A DNA stretch of 64,000 nt. Source: JADLHS01 sp049840435 (lineage in GTDB: Bacteria; Verrucomicrobiota; Verrucomicrobiia; Limisphaerales; JADLHS01). Each line of letters starts with the position of its first letter. Position 1 is the stretch's first letter. The stretch spans positions 193,834 to 257,833 of the forward strand of contig JASGKY010000044.1 of assembly GCA_049840435.1 (NCBI GenBank). Direction: 5' to 3'. Shown piece after piece: positions 18,501 to 28,930 of this stretch. Below the pieces are notes generated by a model, which ran no database searches, had not been told where the DNA came from, and was given only the letters and a program-made list of their open reading frames with translations. Both the position numbers and the translations under genes were made by a program.

Positions 18501-21500
18501 CGATCTGGTTTATGCCGGAACCTTGGAAGGTGGCGAGGTCGCGGCGTTTCATTTTCACAATGATCCCTTTCCGACCACGCTTGGGTTTGAATTGTCGCTG
18601 GAAGATCGTGTGGGTAATCCAGTGATGGTCGCGAGAAGTGAAATGCCCTTGGCCGATCCCGGTGCCGCCAGTACCTGGAGGTGGGGGAGTTTCTGCGGAT
18701 AGCTATGGTTACGAGGGGGGGCAAAAGGACTACTTGCAAGCGAGTGGGGGATTTATCACCTCCTCCGGAGCTTGGGTGGATGAGACCATCATGCTGAAGG
18801 CGCGGTTGCAAACCAGCGATTATCCCGATGCTGCCTATACTCTCCGCGTCCGCAAACTAGTTCCAACCACGGTCGCGTTTGATGGGGGCACGGCTACAAT
18901 CACAAATCACACCCACATTTATGAATTCTTCCGCGTGGATGTTCCGACCCAATGCGCTCGGTTGGATTGCGAATCACGAACGTCGTGACTGGATTGCCCT
19001 TGCTGATTGCCAGTCGTGAGACGCTTCCGCTTAATTTGGTGACGTCTGGTTGGGTGCCGGGCAATGATCAGTATTGGCCGTTGGGTGGAAACTGGATTGC
19101 CGCCAAGGATTGGACGGAACGCGCCAATTCTGCGAATGGAGCGGTGAATGAAGATGGCCGGATTCTGGCCATGGGGATGGGGCGCCCGCTGGAAGCAAGC
19201 ACCTATTATGTCGCCGTGCGGAATCCCGATTATCCCACGCCGATCAGCTACACCGTGAGCAGCCGCGGCATTGGCACCAATTTCGTAATTCCAGTGGAAG
19301 ATTTGGCTTTTGGTGGCGGCAGTAGCACGAAATCGAATTTGCTCCCTCGCGAGGCTTCGTACTATCGGGTCGTGGTGCCCGTTGGGGCTGCTAGCTGGCG
19401 ACTGAAGCTAACCAATTTAGAGGGTGAATCCATGTTCGTGTTGCTTACGAATGCAGTGCCAAATGTCTTGAGTGGCAAAGCCAATAACGCCGGAAAAGAG
19501 GCGCAAAAGAACGGCAACGAACATCTGCTGCTATTGCCGGGTTCACCACAGTTGACCCTGAATCCGGGAACAAACTATCTCGCGGTCATCAGCGAAGGCG
19601 TGACGACAACCGATGCCACGCGCATTGGGACGGGGAGCAGTAGTTTTAGAATTGAAAGCCTCGGGGAGCTTTCCATTCTCAATTTGGGGACCGCGGGGAA
19701 CACCAACCTGACGCACTCCGCATCGCAGGAAGGCGGCGAAGTACGAGGATATCAATTTACCGTGCCGGCGGGCATGACCAGCTTGGAAGTGCAGTTGCAG
19801 AACATCACCGGCAACCCAGCGATGGTGTTGCGCAGCGGCAGCGCGTTGCCCAACCCTGGGGCGGCCTCGCCGATTGCCTCGGCGGCCGGAGCAGTGGTCG
19901 CAGAAACATATGGCAACGAAGGTGGCTATCCAATTTCTGGGGGCGTGGGTAACGCGAATACCAATCTGATTTCACTCGTAAACCCAGTCGCCGGAACTTA
20001 CACCGTCATGGTCAAAGCTCGGGGGACGACGGCCACAACTTTCAGTAACGCCACCTACACCATTGTGGTGCGCGCGACAACCTATACTCAGGTGGCTTTT
20101 GACGGCGGCAGTACGATTGTTACCAATCATCAAGCCAACACCTGGCGGTATTATCGGGTTGATGTTCCGACAAATTCAATGGGTTGGGATGTTCGGCTCA
20201 TTGATGTGCTTTCTGGTCTGCCTCAAATGGTGGTTGCCCGGGATGTTTTGCCTAATTCCTTGTCTACTGCCCCGTGGAGTACTCCTGGGTACGAACACTT
20301 ACTTGGCCAACCACCAATCAGTGGGGAGCTGGCTCGGACTGGACGCGCCGCACAACTTCCGCAAGCGGAACTGTAAACGAGGACTACCGCATTCTGGCCA
20401 TGGGCATGGGCCAGCCACTTGAAGCGGGGACTTACTATATCGGCGTCACTGGGACCACCAACTTGAGTTACACCCTATTCAGCCGGGGACTTGGGAATGG
20501 TCTGAGCATTCCGGTGACGGATCTCAATTTTACCAGTGGCAGTGCGACGGTTACTAATCTTGCGCCACGCGAGGTGGCCTATTTTCGCGTGCAAGTGCCG
20601 ACGAATACGCCCGGGTGGAAGCTGAAACTGACCCCTACTGTGGGTGAAGCCATGCTGGTTGTATTAAGCAATCATATTCCAAATATCGACTCAGGGCGGC
20701 TGAATGGGGCTTTTAACGGCAAATTCATGCAAAAAGCTGGCAATGAACATTATCTCATCTTGCCGCAAAACAACCAATCCAACATCACTGCGGGAACTTA
20801 CTATTTGGCCGCCGTCAGTGAAGGTGTCAATCCGGCCTCCAGCACCAGGATTCGCTCCGGCCAAAGCAGCTTTGTCGTGACGAGCGTCGGCGCCGTGCCG
20901 GTGGTAAATCTTGGCACGATCGCCGGCCCAGACCTTGTGGTGACTAATTCGCTCGAGGGTGGGGAAAGCCGGATTTATCAATTCTCCGTCCCGCCGACTG
21001 CGGCGGCGATAGAAATGCGGTTGGAAAATCGGGTCGGTAATCCGGTGATGGTGGCGATGACCAATGCTTGGATTCCTGATCCGGGCGGACTTTCTAGTCC
21101 TAGGGATGCGTACGGTAATGATGGCGGCTATAATCCAAGCGACATCAACACGAACATTTTGACTATCGCAAATCCGACCAATGGCATTTATACGCTGGTG
21201 GTCAAGGCACGCAGTCTCGGGACAATTTATCCTGATGCTTCCTATACTCTGCGGGTAAGGCAGATGCCGGCGTCAGAATTGAATTTCAGTTCAGAACTTA
21301 ACACCAATGGCTTGAATAACACGGTGTCGGGCGTTCTGATCGACGGGCAGCGAGCCTATTACAAGGTCATCGTCCCGACGAACCTCCATGGCAGTCCCGT
21401 CATCGGTTGGCAGCTTGATTTGTCGCAATCATCCGGGCAGGCCGGATTACGCGTTCGCAAAGATATTTTGCCCAGCGATTCTTTGGTTGGGATGCCCTCC

Positions 21501-23985
21501 ACGCCGAATGCGGCGGTCATTGCGGCGCCCTTTCTCAGCAGCGGTACGTGGTATGTCGAGGTGCGGGGCACAAATTCCACGGCATTCACTCTGACGAGCA
21601 GTGCCTTGGTGCTTCAGCGTCCTGCGTGGCAAATGCCCGGGGCTGGCGAACTTCCAAACACGCCGGGCGTGCCAGCGCCATTCTTTGGCGACAGCGGCGT
21701 GGACACCAATGGGTTTCCGCTTCCTACCGATCAGGGCATTGATTTGCAACTGGGCCGCTATCATTACTACGCCATTGTGGTGCCGACGAATAACGCCGGA
21801 TTGTTACGCGTGCAATTGGAAGGCATCAGCGGCAATCCCGATGCATACCTGCGGTCGGTGTTGGTTCCAACGGTATCGCATGCCACCAATGGTAATGTAG
21901 GCACCATGTATGAGCGTTCCCTCACCGGGCTGATAACCGACTATGGCAATTTTGTGCCTCTAAACGGCAAAACCGAAACCGCTCTTTCGCCGGGTACGTG
22001 GTATCTCGCGGTGCGGGCGACTGCCAATTCCAATGCCCGCTATCGGCTGCGGCTTTCCACTGGCGCCATTCAAGATTTGGCTCTCAACGGGGGCGTCGCC
22101 AACAACCAGATTCTTGCCGGTTTTGATTGGCGTTACTATCGCGTCCAGGTTCCGGCTGAAGTTCCGGACAACTGGCAGATTTCCTTCAGCCAGATCAGTG
22201 GTGACGTTGTCTTGCATGTGCGCGATGTGATTCCCCCCGGCAATGGGGCCACCACGAACGCGACCGACATTAGAGACTGGAGCACTGATCTTAAAAATAA
22301 TGGTCCATACGCCAGTTACGATGCCGCCGGTACCTACTCTTTCACCGTTCCTCCGGTTCGTCCGAATACTGTTTACTACCTCGGAATCCGGGCAAAAAAT
22401 GACGCAACGTTCTCAATCAGTTCGACCACCATTGGAAACACAAACGAGATTCCGCCGCTCATCCCGTTCTACGGTGGGAGTGTCACCAATACGCTGGCGC
22501 CTAACAGCCAATTGATCTATCGGATTCTGGCGCCATCGGATGCTTTGCGCTGGCGTTCCACGGCGGTTCACTCGAATACGGTGCAGTTTTTTATTGAGAA
22601 TGGCACCATGCCGAGCAAGACCGTCTCAGACGATTATCGTTCTGGTGGAGCCAACAGTACGCAGGACCGCTTCATGTCTGCGTATCCTTGGTTGCCGAAT
22701 CAGACCTATTACATGATTGTCTCCAATTCGGCAGCGTTTCCACAAAGTTTCAGTTTCAACATAACTGGCAGCAGCATCACCGCCGACGATGACAATGACG
22801 GCATGCCAGACGCCTGGGAGCTGCAATACTTCGGCACGCTCGCCCCTCAGCCGAATTCCGATTCAGATATTGATGGGGTTTCCAATCTCAATGAGTTTCA
22901 AGAAGGTACGATTCCAAACGATAAAAACTCGTATCGCCCTCGGTTGACCATTCTAGCCACCAACGGCATCGTGGTGGTCAATCCCGCTGCCAGTAATTAT
23001 GCCTTGGGCGATCAGGTTACACTTAGCGCTACGCCCAATGGAGGCTATCAATTTGTGGGCTGGTCAGGGCAAGCCAGCGGAGTGACGAATCAGATCGTCG
23101 TAACGATGGACACCAATAAAATAATAGTTCCGCGCTTTCGCGTGCCTGGCGATGATTTTGAGCAACGGATTCCGCTTGCTGGCGCCACCGTTACTTATGG
23201 CGGCTTGCAGAACGGTGGTGCAACCAAGGAGGCGGGTGAGCCCAATCATGCTGGTAACGCCGGCGGGAGGTCGTTGTGGTGGACTTGGACGGCCCCAGCT
23301 TCAGGGGTGGCGGTCGTGACCACGGCGGGCAGCACTTTCCGCAACACGCTCGCGGCTTACACCGGGACAACCGTTTCAAACCTCACGCTGGTGGCAACCA
23401 ACCTGGCGGGTGTTGGCACCAACACCAGCCAGATTTCGTTCCCGGCTGTCGGAGGCGTGACTTACCACCTTGCGGTGGATGGTTTCAATGCGGCCACCGG
23501 CAGCGTCACCCTGAATCTAACGCTTCCGGTTGTGGATATTTCCCTGAGTCAGCCAACTCGCGGCGGCGATGGCTTCTTTCACTTCACCATCACTAGTGTG
23601 CCGGGGGCGGTGTTGCGTGTGGAGGCGACAACAAACTTGGCCACGTGGGCATCGATTGCCACGGTCACCAACAGGTACCGGGACCCTGGATTTTGCCGAT
23701 ACGAATTCCCCGAGCTTTAAACAACGGTTTTATCGCGTCGTGGTGCCGACTGCTACGCCTGAACCGTTGCGGTTGGCCAACGCCCAGCAGCTGGCGGGAG
23801 GGCAGTTTCGATTCAGTGTGATTGGCCCGGTGGAGCAAGTGGTGCGCATCGAGGCCACAACCAATCAGACATTGAGCGGTTGGTCGACGCTCGCCACGAT
23901 CACCAATACTTCAGGGACAAATCTCTTCACGGATGTCACGGCAGGCGGTTTCAGCCGCCGGTTTTATCGGTTGGCGACCCCGTAA
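15597..23985 (+). CDS. giant secreted repeat protein (PPC-like modules, thrombospondin type 3 repeat), frameshifted
   Basis: About 2,790 codons in one direction, broken by single-base shifts near 15650, 16375, 16500, 17227, 18097, 18675, 18950, 20300 and 23675, each restored by one base. The product is a chain of beta-rich modules with alternating signatures: YYRVDVPTN..GWDVRL, LEAGTYYIGV, EGGE.R.YQF.VP, GNPVMV. These resemble bacterial pre-peptidase C-terminal (PPC) domains. Near 22785-22910 an Asp-rich DDDNDGMPDAWE and SDSDIDGVSNLNE block is a thrombospondin type 3 calcium-binding repeat. A Listeria-Bacteroides-like repeat (GDQVTLSATPNGGYQFVGW) follows, then more PPC-like modules. ATG 15597 (MKMKRVF) is a tentative start. 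Probably surface or secreted; function unknown. Confidence 0.72.
17646..21270 (+). repeat. three tandem super-modules of about 1.22 kb inside the giant gene
   Basis: The same chain of motifs recurs at a spacing of about 1,220-1,232 bp. FFRVDVPTN or YYRVDVPTN begins near 17698, 18930 and 20150. A DWT.R...NG..NE.GR.L.MG..(R/Q)PLEA.TYY block follows each. Then come a GNEH..LLPG block and an EGGE...GNP.MV block. Unit starts are near 17646, 18872 and 20092. The units are diverged at protein level, so they are old duplications and not an assembly collapse. Confidence 0.75.
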
Positions 23986-23987
23986 GT

Positions 23988-24113
23988 TTAATCTGTGTGC
24001 AACCAGCCCTTACCTGGCACGTATTCCCGGCTGCCGGAATGCTTGGCGGATTGGCAGCCAGTCAGGCTTAATCCGATCAGGGCCAGAAGCAGCAGCGCGC
24101 AAATTTTTTTCAT
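23988..24113 (-). CDS. very small lipoprotein (41 residues)
   Basis: ATG at 24113 gives MKKICALLLLALIGLSLTGC, a complete lipoprotein signal with lipobox LTGC, followed by a mature peptide of only about 22 residues ending GKGWLHTD. It converges with the giant repeat gene, whose stop is 2 bp away, and is divergent from yqgE. Similar tiny lipoproteins are often missed by gene callers. Function unknown. Confidence 0.6.
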   Translation of the reverse strand: MKKICALLLLALIGLSLTGCQSAKHSGSREYVPGKGWLHTD

Positions 24114-24176
24114 GGGAACACTGTATTCGAGTTTGTCACGCCGGCAAGTGTGAGGCATGTTTTCCGGCAGAGAGCC

Positions 24177-24740
24177 ATGCCGGAGAAACCGAAGTATCTC
24201 AAAGGCCAGTTGCTGTTGGACAGCGGCGAACTGAGCGGCTCGTTTTTTCAACGCACCGTCCTCCTCATCTGCCAGCACGACGCCGAGGGTGCGTTCGGTT
24301 TGGTGCTCAATCGCACCAGCGGTAACAAGGCGGGCGAGATGATCATGGCCGACCTCCCGGATTTGTTGAAGGAGCAGCAGCTTTACGTGGGGGGGCCGGT
24401 GCAGCCCACGGCCTTGAGCTTTCTGCACTCGGACAGTTTCATTCCGGACGCCACGGTCTTGCCAAATTTAAGCATGGGACACTCGCTCGATTCCCTCGTG
24501 GAGATCGGCGAATCGTTTTCTCCCAACAAGAAGATCAAGCTCTTCGCGGGCTACGCTGGTTGGAGTCCCGGCCAGTTGGAAAACGAAATGAAGCGCAAGG
24601 CGTGGCTCACCTATCCCGCGTCATTGGAGTTGATCTTCGATACGCCGCCGGAAAAATTGTGGCAGATCATCTTGCGTAACAAAGGTGGTTGGCAAAACCG
24701 CATCCTTGCTCAGTCGCCCGAGGATCTGTCGTGGAACTAA
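24177..24740 (+). CDS. YqgE/AlgH family protein (DUF179)
   Basis: A 187-residue protein with the DUF179 pattern: LKGQLLLDSGELSGSFFQRTVLLICQHDAEGAFGLVLNR, then LYVGGPV in the middle, FAGYAGWSPGQLENEM, and W near the C-terminus. The family is widespread and its molecular function is not settled; AlgH was named from Pseudomonas alginate control. The ATG at 24177 starts directly before the conserved block; a start at 24150 would add nine residues with no match. Confidence 0.9.
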   Translation: MPEKPKYLKGQLLLDSGELSGSFFQRTVLLICQHDAEGAFGLVLNRTSGNKAGEMIMADLPDLLKEQQLYVGGPVQPTALSFLHSDSFIPDATVLPNLSMGHSLDSLVEIGESFSPNKKIKLFAGYAGWSPGQLENEMKRKAWLTYPASLELIFDTPPEKLWQIILRNKGGWQNRILAQSPEDLSWN

Positions 24741-24750
24741 GCCGATCGGC

Positions 24751-25833
24751 TCAGCCAATCGTGGCAGTAATTTCGCCTGAATCAGCTCGCAGCAGCAGGT
24801 TTGTTCCGACAGCATTGGCCTCGCGGCGGACATAGCCGAGCGCTACTACGCAATTCTGCCGGGGCGAAACCACTGCACTCGTGATGTGCCCGACTTCCTT
24901 GTCGGTTTGAAACAATTTGGCTCCGGGCGCGGGCGGAGTCCTTAGTTCTGCGGCAAAGGTCAGCCGGCACAATGCGCGATTCACATGACCGATGCTGTGG
25001 ATGCGATTCAATACTTCCTGCCCGATGTAACAACCCTTGGTATAGCTGATGGCCCGCGCCTCGATGCCACACTCGCTGGCGATGTGGGTTTCGTCCATAT
25101 CCGCACCGAATCGCGGAATGCCCGCTTCAACCCGCGCGATTTCAAATGCGTTCCAGCCACAAGCGAGACCACCAGTTGCCTTCGCCGCGGTGATGAGCTG
25201 GTCAGCCACAGTCCCTAGTGCCGCCAAAGGCACAAACAAATCAAAACCGTGCGAAGCCAGCCGTGCATGATTCACCAGGTATATTTCGCCGAGAGTGGCG
25301 TTGGAGATCTTGGCGGACGCTAACGCCGCACTCGGCACTGTGGCAAACAATGCCAAGGTGCGCACGACGGCTTCTGCGTTTGGCCCCTGCACGCTCAACA
25401 AGCCATAATGCGGCGCGACGTCTACCACCTGCACGTCATCTGCGACGATGTATTTCTCCAGGCGCTGCGTGACAGGGGCGGTCCGTCCCGGTTCGAAGTC
25501 CAACAGCAGTTCATCCTGTAGGCAGAAGATATTCAGATCGCTCTGCATCTTGCCCTTGGCCGTGGTGAGCGCAGCGTAGCAGCCCTCGCCCGCGCGGAGC
25601 TTCTTTACGTCGTTGGTGACCTGGCCGTGCAGGAAGCGGGCGCGGTCGACGCCGGTCAGGCAGATACGACTGCGAAAACTGAGATCCAGTACGCCCGCCG
25701 ATTCGTAGAGCGCCTTATATTCAGCCCGGGCATCACCATAGTCCCCGACGAGTTCCGCGCTGTTCAAGGCTGTGAAACTCGCCCCCAGACTCTGGTGAAA
25801 CTCATGGAGCGGTAATGATGTGGGCGCACTCAT
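24751..25833 (-). CDS. ygfZ: YgfZ/GcvT-like folate-dependent protein
   Basis: A 360-residue GcvT-fold protein with the YgfZ signature KGCYIGQEVLNRIHSIGHVNR, whose Cys is required in E. coli YgfZ, and an N-terminal FLHGQVTNDVKKL block. YgfZ acts in assembly or repair of certain iron-sulfur enzymes and binds tetrahydrofolate. It is not the glycine-cleavage T protein, which lacks KGCYxGQE. Start at 25833 (MSAPTS). It lies 13 bp downstream of pyruvate kinase and is the last gene of a three-gene minus-strand run. Confidence 0.9.
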   Translation of the reverse strand: MSAPTSLPLHEFHQSLGASFTALNSAELVGDYGDARAEYKALYESAGVLDLSFRSRICLTGVDRARFLHGQVTNDVKKLRAGEGCYAALTTAKGKMQSDLNIFCLQDELLLDFEPGRTAPVTQRLEKYIVADDVQVVDVAPHYGLLSVQGPNAEAVVRTLALFATVPSAALASAKISNATLGEIYLVNHARLASHGFDLFVPLAALGTVADQLITAAKATGGLACGWNAFEIARVEAGIPRFGADMDETHIASECGIEARAISYTKGCYIGQEVLNRIHSIGHVNRALCRLTFAAELRTPPAPGAKLFQTDKEVGHITSAVVSPRQNCVVALGYVRREANAVGTNLLLRADSGEITATIG

Positions 25834-25846
25834 GCGAGAGCGGGAT

Positions 25847-27253
25847 TCAACCCACCACGCGCATCTGCACCGCGTCAATGATCTGATCGCCGGACAGGAT
25901 CGAACCGATGATGACGACGGTCTGGCCCTTCTTCAGGTGACCTTGTTCGCTCATGATCTTGAGTGCGGTCTCAATGGTGTTTTGTGGATTGATGAGATCG
26001 AACGGAATCACCATGGGGGTCACGCCCCAGCTCAATGCCAAGCCGCGCGCCACAGAATCGCGCGCACACAAGCCATAAACAGTCGAGTGATAGGGTCGCA
26101 GCCAACCCGCATAACGCGCCATGCTGCCGTGGCGGGTGAAGACCAAGATCGCGTCGGCTTTGAGTTCGTTCGCCATCACCACGGCGCTCTTCACGACTTT
26201 CTGCCGTGCCTGCGTCAGTTCCGCCTGTTCGTAAAACTTCGCACCGCCGCTGCGTTCGATGCGCTTGGAAATTCGGTCAAAGACCTCGATACATTTCAAC
26301 GGATATTTCCCCACCGTGGTTTCGCCGCTGAGCATGATCGCGTCTGTCTGCTCATAGATGGCGTTGGCCACGTCGGTCACTTCCGCGCGCGTCGGCATGG
26401 GGGATTCAATCATGCTTTCGAGCATGTGTGTGGCGACAATGACCGGTTTGCCCACCCGCAAGCAGGCTTTGACGATGCGGCGTTGCACGATCGGCAATTC
26501 CTCGTACGGGATCTCGATACCCAGATCACCACGCGCCACCATGATGGCATCCGCCTCGGCGATGATGGCCTCGAGATTTTTGACCGCCTCCTGATCTTCA
26601 ATCTTGGCGACCACGCGCGGGCAATGTTTTGCGCCAGTGAAATGTTCCTTGAGTTGGAGCAGGTCGCGGGCTTCGCGCACAAAGGACAACGCGATGAAAT
26701 CCACTTCGAGTTCGAGGCCTAGCTTGACGTCCACGATGTCCTTGGCGGTCAACGCGGGCAGGCTGACTTTGACGCCAGGCAGATTAATGTGGCGCCGGCT
26801 GCCGAGTGTGCCGGCGGTCAGCACTTCGCATTCGACCTTGTTGCCGGACTTGGCGAGCACCTTCATCTCGATGGCGCCGTTGTCGAATAACACTACGTCG
26901 CCGATGCTGATATCGTTGACGAAGTTGGCGTAATTGACGTCCACGGAATGCTCTTCCTCGCTGCGTTCGCCACGCACGGTCAGGGTGAACTTCTGGCCCG
27001 GCTTCAGGTTCAGCGGCACGGACAAGTCGCCGGTGCGGATCGCTGGTCCTTGCGTGTCCATCAGAATGCCGATGTGCTTCTTCCGGGCATCGCTCGCGGC
27101 GCGGATGGCAGCGACGACCTTGCGCACCCAATCATGCGGCGCATGCGACATGTTGAGACGAAAGATGTTCACCCCGGCGTCAATCAACGCGCCAATCATT
27201 TCCGGCGAACTGGTGGCCGGGCCAAGCGTAGCTACGATTTTGGTTTTTCTCAT
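25847..27253 (-). CDS. pyk: pyruvate kinase
   Basis: Converts phosphoenolpyruvate and ADP to pyruvate and ATP. A complete 468-residue protein: MRKTKIVATLGPATSS, FRLNMSHA, the B domain (about 70-165), SFVREARDLLQL, the catalytic motif VVAKIEDQEAVKNLEAIIAEADAIMVARGDLGIEIP with its Lys and Glu, THMLESMIESPMPTRAEVTDVANAI, and MLSGETTVGKYPLKCIEV. The C-terminal allosteric domain is present. It begins 17 bp after the decarboxylase stop, forming an operon with that gene and ygfZ. Confidence 0.96.
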   Translation of the reverse strand: MRKTKIVATLGPATSSPEMIGALIDAGVNIFRLNMSHAPHDWVRKVVAAIRAASDARKKHIGILMDTQGPAIRTGDLSVPLNLKPGQKFTLTVRGERSEEEHSVDVNYANFVNDISIGDVVLFDNGAIEMKVLAKSGNKVECEVLTAGTLGSRRHINLPGVKVSLPALTAKDIVDVKLGLELEVDFIALSFVREARDLLQLKEHFTGAKHCPRVVAKIEDQEAVKNLEAIIAEADAIMVARGDLGIEIPYEELPIVQRRIVKACLRVGKPVIVATHMLESMIESPMPTRAEVTDVANAIYEQTDAIMLSGETTVGKYPLKCIEVFDRISKRIERSGGAKFYEQAELTQARQKVVKSAVVMANELKADAILVFTRHGSMARYAGWLRPYHSTVYGLCARDSVARGLALSWGVTPMVIPFDLINPQNTIETALKIMSEQGHLKKGQTVVIIGSILSGDQIIDAVQMRVVG

Positions 27254-27270
27254 TAAAAGTCAGCTTCTGA

Positions 27271-28404
27271 TTACTGATTCACGTGAATCACCTTCGCCGG
27301 GGGAAACCCGTTGAAGTAGGTGGCCGAAGCGCTGCCATAAGCGCCAATGTTCTCAGCAAAAACGAGGTCGTCCACTTCCAAATTTGGCAAAAGCTCGGAC
27401 TGGGAAATCACGTCCAAGCCATCGCACGTCTGGCCAAACACCGCACAAACTTCCTTTTTGCCGGACTTGAACGCCTGCAACGGATACTGGCAGTGGTCAA
27501 AGATAATGCCGCTAAACGTGTGATAGACACTGTCGTCAATGTAGTAGCAGCGCTTGCCGTTGCGGATGGCCTTGCCGATCACTCGAGCCACACTCGTGGC
27601 GGAGGTCGCTACGAGGAATCGGCCCGGCTCGGCGAGAATTTGGATGTCGGGCGGAAATAGGCGGTCAATTTCCGCATTGATGACGCGCGCCAATTCGGGG
27701 AATGGCTTCACGTGCTTGTTGTAGGGCGCGGGGAAACCGCCGCCGATATCGAGGATCTTGATCTCGTGTCCGCGTTCCTTGGATTCCTTCATTACCGCCG
27801 CCGCAGTGTTGAACGCTTGGACAAAGTTCTCGAAGTTTGTGCATTGGCTGCCGACGTGGAAGCTCAACCCCTCGACGTTCAAGCCGAGTTTAAGCGCGGC
27901 GAGGACCAAGTCCACGGCTTCGCCCGGATCACAGCCAAACTTGTTCGAAAGTTCACATTGCGAGCCCGTGTTTGCCACCGCCAGCCGCAACACCACCCCG
28001 GCATGCGGCGCGTATTTCTTGATCTTCTGCAGCTCCGTGACGTTGTCGTAGGTGACGAGTGGCTTGTATTTGTCCAGCGCCAGCAACGTCTCTTTCGGCT
28101 TGGTCGGGTTGGCGTAGATGATCTTGTCCCAGATGAATTCCTGCTGCGCTTTGGCGGAAAGATCCTTGATGTTCTCGTAAACAAGCATGAACTCCGGTAG
28201 GGACGCTACATCGAAGCTTGCGCCTGCCTTATAGAGCGTTTTCACGATAGCCGGTTCAGCGTTGGCCTTCACGGCGAAGTAGCACTGCACCCGGGGCAGA
28301 TATTTGCGGAACATCGCGTAATTGCGGCGGATTTCATCGTGATCCACGATCACCAACGGTGTGCCGTGTTTCTTTGCGAGCGACTGGAGTTCTTTTTTGG
28401 TCAT
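27271..28404 (-). CDS. PLP-dependent ornithine/lysine decarboxylase (eukaryotic-type, fold III)
   Basis: A 377-residue alanine-racemase-fold decarboxylase. YFAVKANAEPAIVKTL carries the Lys that binds PLP. SFHVGSQC, DIGGGFPAPY and AEPGRFLVA bind the cofactor phosphate. FGQTCDGLDVI carries the catalytic Cys and Asp of ornithine decarboxylases. The C-terminal ENIGAYG..ATYFNGF is also typical. It most likely makes putrescine from ornithine; lysine or carboxynorspermidine as substrate cannot be excluded by eye. Start at 28404 (MTKKELQSLAKKHGTPL). Divergent from the ferredoxin gene. Confidence 0.88.
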   Translation of the reverse strand: MTKKELQSLAKKHGTPLVIVDHDEIRRNYAMFRKYLPRVQCYFAVKANAEPAIVKTLYKAGASFDVASLPEFMLVYENIKDLSAKAQQEFIWDKIIYANPTKPKETLLALDKYKPLVTYDNVTELQKIKKYAPHAGVVLRLAVANTGSQCELSNKFGCDPGEAVDLVLAALKLGLNVEGLSFHVGSQCTNFENFVQAFNTAAAVMKESKERGHEIKILDIGGGFPAPYNKHVKPFPELARVINAEIDRLFPPDIQILAEPGRFLVATSATSVARVIGKAIRNGKRCYYIDDSVYHTFSGIIFDHCQYPLQAFKSGKKEVCAVFGQTCDGLDVISQSELLPNLEVDDLVFAENIGAYGSASATYFNGFPPAKVIHVNQ

Positions 28405-28510
28405 GCAACCTATAAACAATCGTGGGGTTTTAGGGTTTTGTAGCGCGGGCACAAGCAAAATCTCCAGGCCATCCGGTTGCTCCAGTGAGAAAACCCCTTC
28501 GAATTGAGAC

Positions 28511-28538
28511 TTGCCTCACCTCGCTGGCTCGTCATAAT
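28511..28538 (+). promoter_or_regulatory. candidate sigma-70 promoter of the ferredoxin gene
   Basis: TTGCCT (28511-28516), a 16-bp spacer, then CATAAT (28533-28538). The ferredoxin ATG lies 33 bp further on. Four of six -35 and five of six -10 bases fit the consensus. Confidence 0.4.
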
Positions 28539-28571
28539 TTTTCACGCTAGTTCATCAACAACAAATTTTTT

Positions 28572-28802
28572 ATGGCTGACGCAGCAAACCGATACCCAGA
28601 AAACGTGGCGGGCAAATTCTTCGTGGACAACCAATGCATTGATTGCGATCTCTGCCGCGAAACCGCGCCCGATAATTTCAAGCGTAATGATGACGGAGGT
28701 TACTCCGTTGTGTTCAAGCAGCCGGAAAATCCGGACGAAGAAGCGCGCTGCAAAGAAGCCAAAGAAGGCTGCCCCGTCGAAGCCATCGGCGACAACGGCT
28801 GA
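28572..28802 (+). CDS. small ferredoxin, probably one [4Fe-4S] cluster
   Basis: A 76-residue acidic protein with CIDCDLCRETAPDNF, a C-x2-C-x2-C arrangement, and a distal Cys in EGCPVEAIG. A further Cys is at EARCKEA. This is the single-cluster ferredoxin layout in which the second cluster site has been lost. It is an electron carrier in the cytosol; its partner is not shown by the neighbours. A monocistronic gene with its own promoter candidate and a strong terminator. No clear Shine-Dalgarno sequence is seen before the ATG. Confidence 0.9.
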   Translation: MADAANRYPENVAGKFFVDNQCIDCDLCRETAPDNFKRNDDGGYSVVFKQPENPDEEARCKEAKEGCPVEAIGDNG

Positions 28803-28822
28803 TTCGCGTTTCGCCCCCTTTG

Positions 28823-28852
28823 GCCTGCCATTTTCTGATGGCAGGCTTTTTT
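28823..28852 (+). terminator. intrinsic terminator of the ferredoxin gene
   Basis: A perfect 8-bp stem gcctgcca/tggcaggc (28823-28830 with 28839-28846) with an 8-base loop and a following run of six T. It lies 20 bp after the stop. Confidence 0.88.
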
Positions 28853-28871
28853 ATTGCTGTTTGGGAAAGCA

Positions 28872-28904
28872 AACGAGGAGCAACCGCTCAGGTTGCTCCT
28901 CGTT
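28872..28904 (-). terminator. intrinsic terminator hairpin of the DUF481 gene
   Basis: A perfect 14-bp stem (28872-28885 with 28891-28904) with a 5-base loop, just after the stop of the minus-strand DUF481 gene. The trailing T tract is weak (ttgcttt), so the strength is uncertain. Confidence 0.7.
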
Positions 28905-28930
28905 ACAAAATGCGCCGGAGCGCCGGTAGA

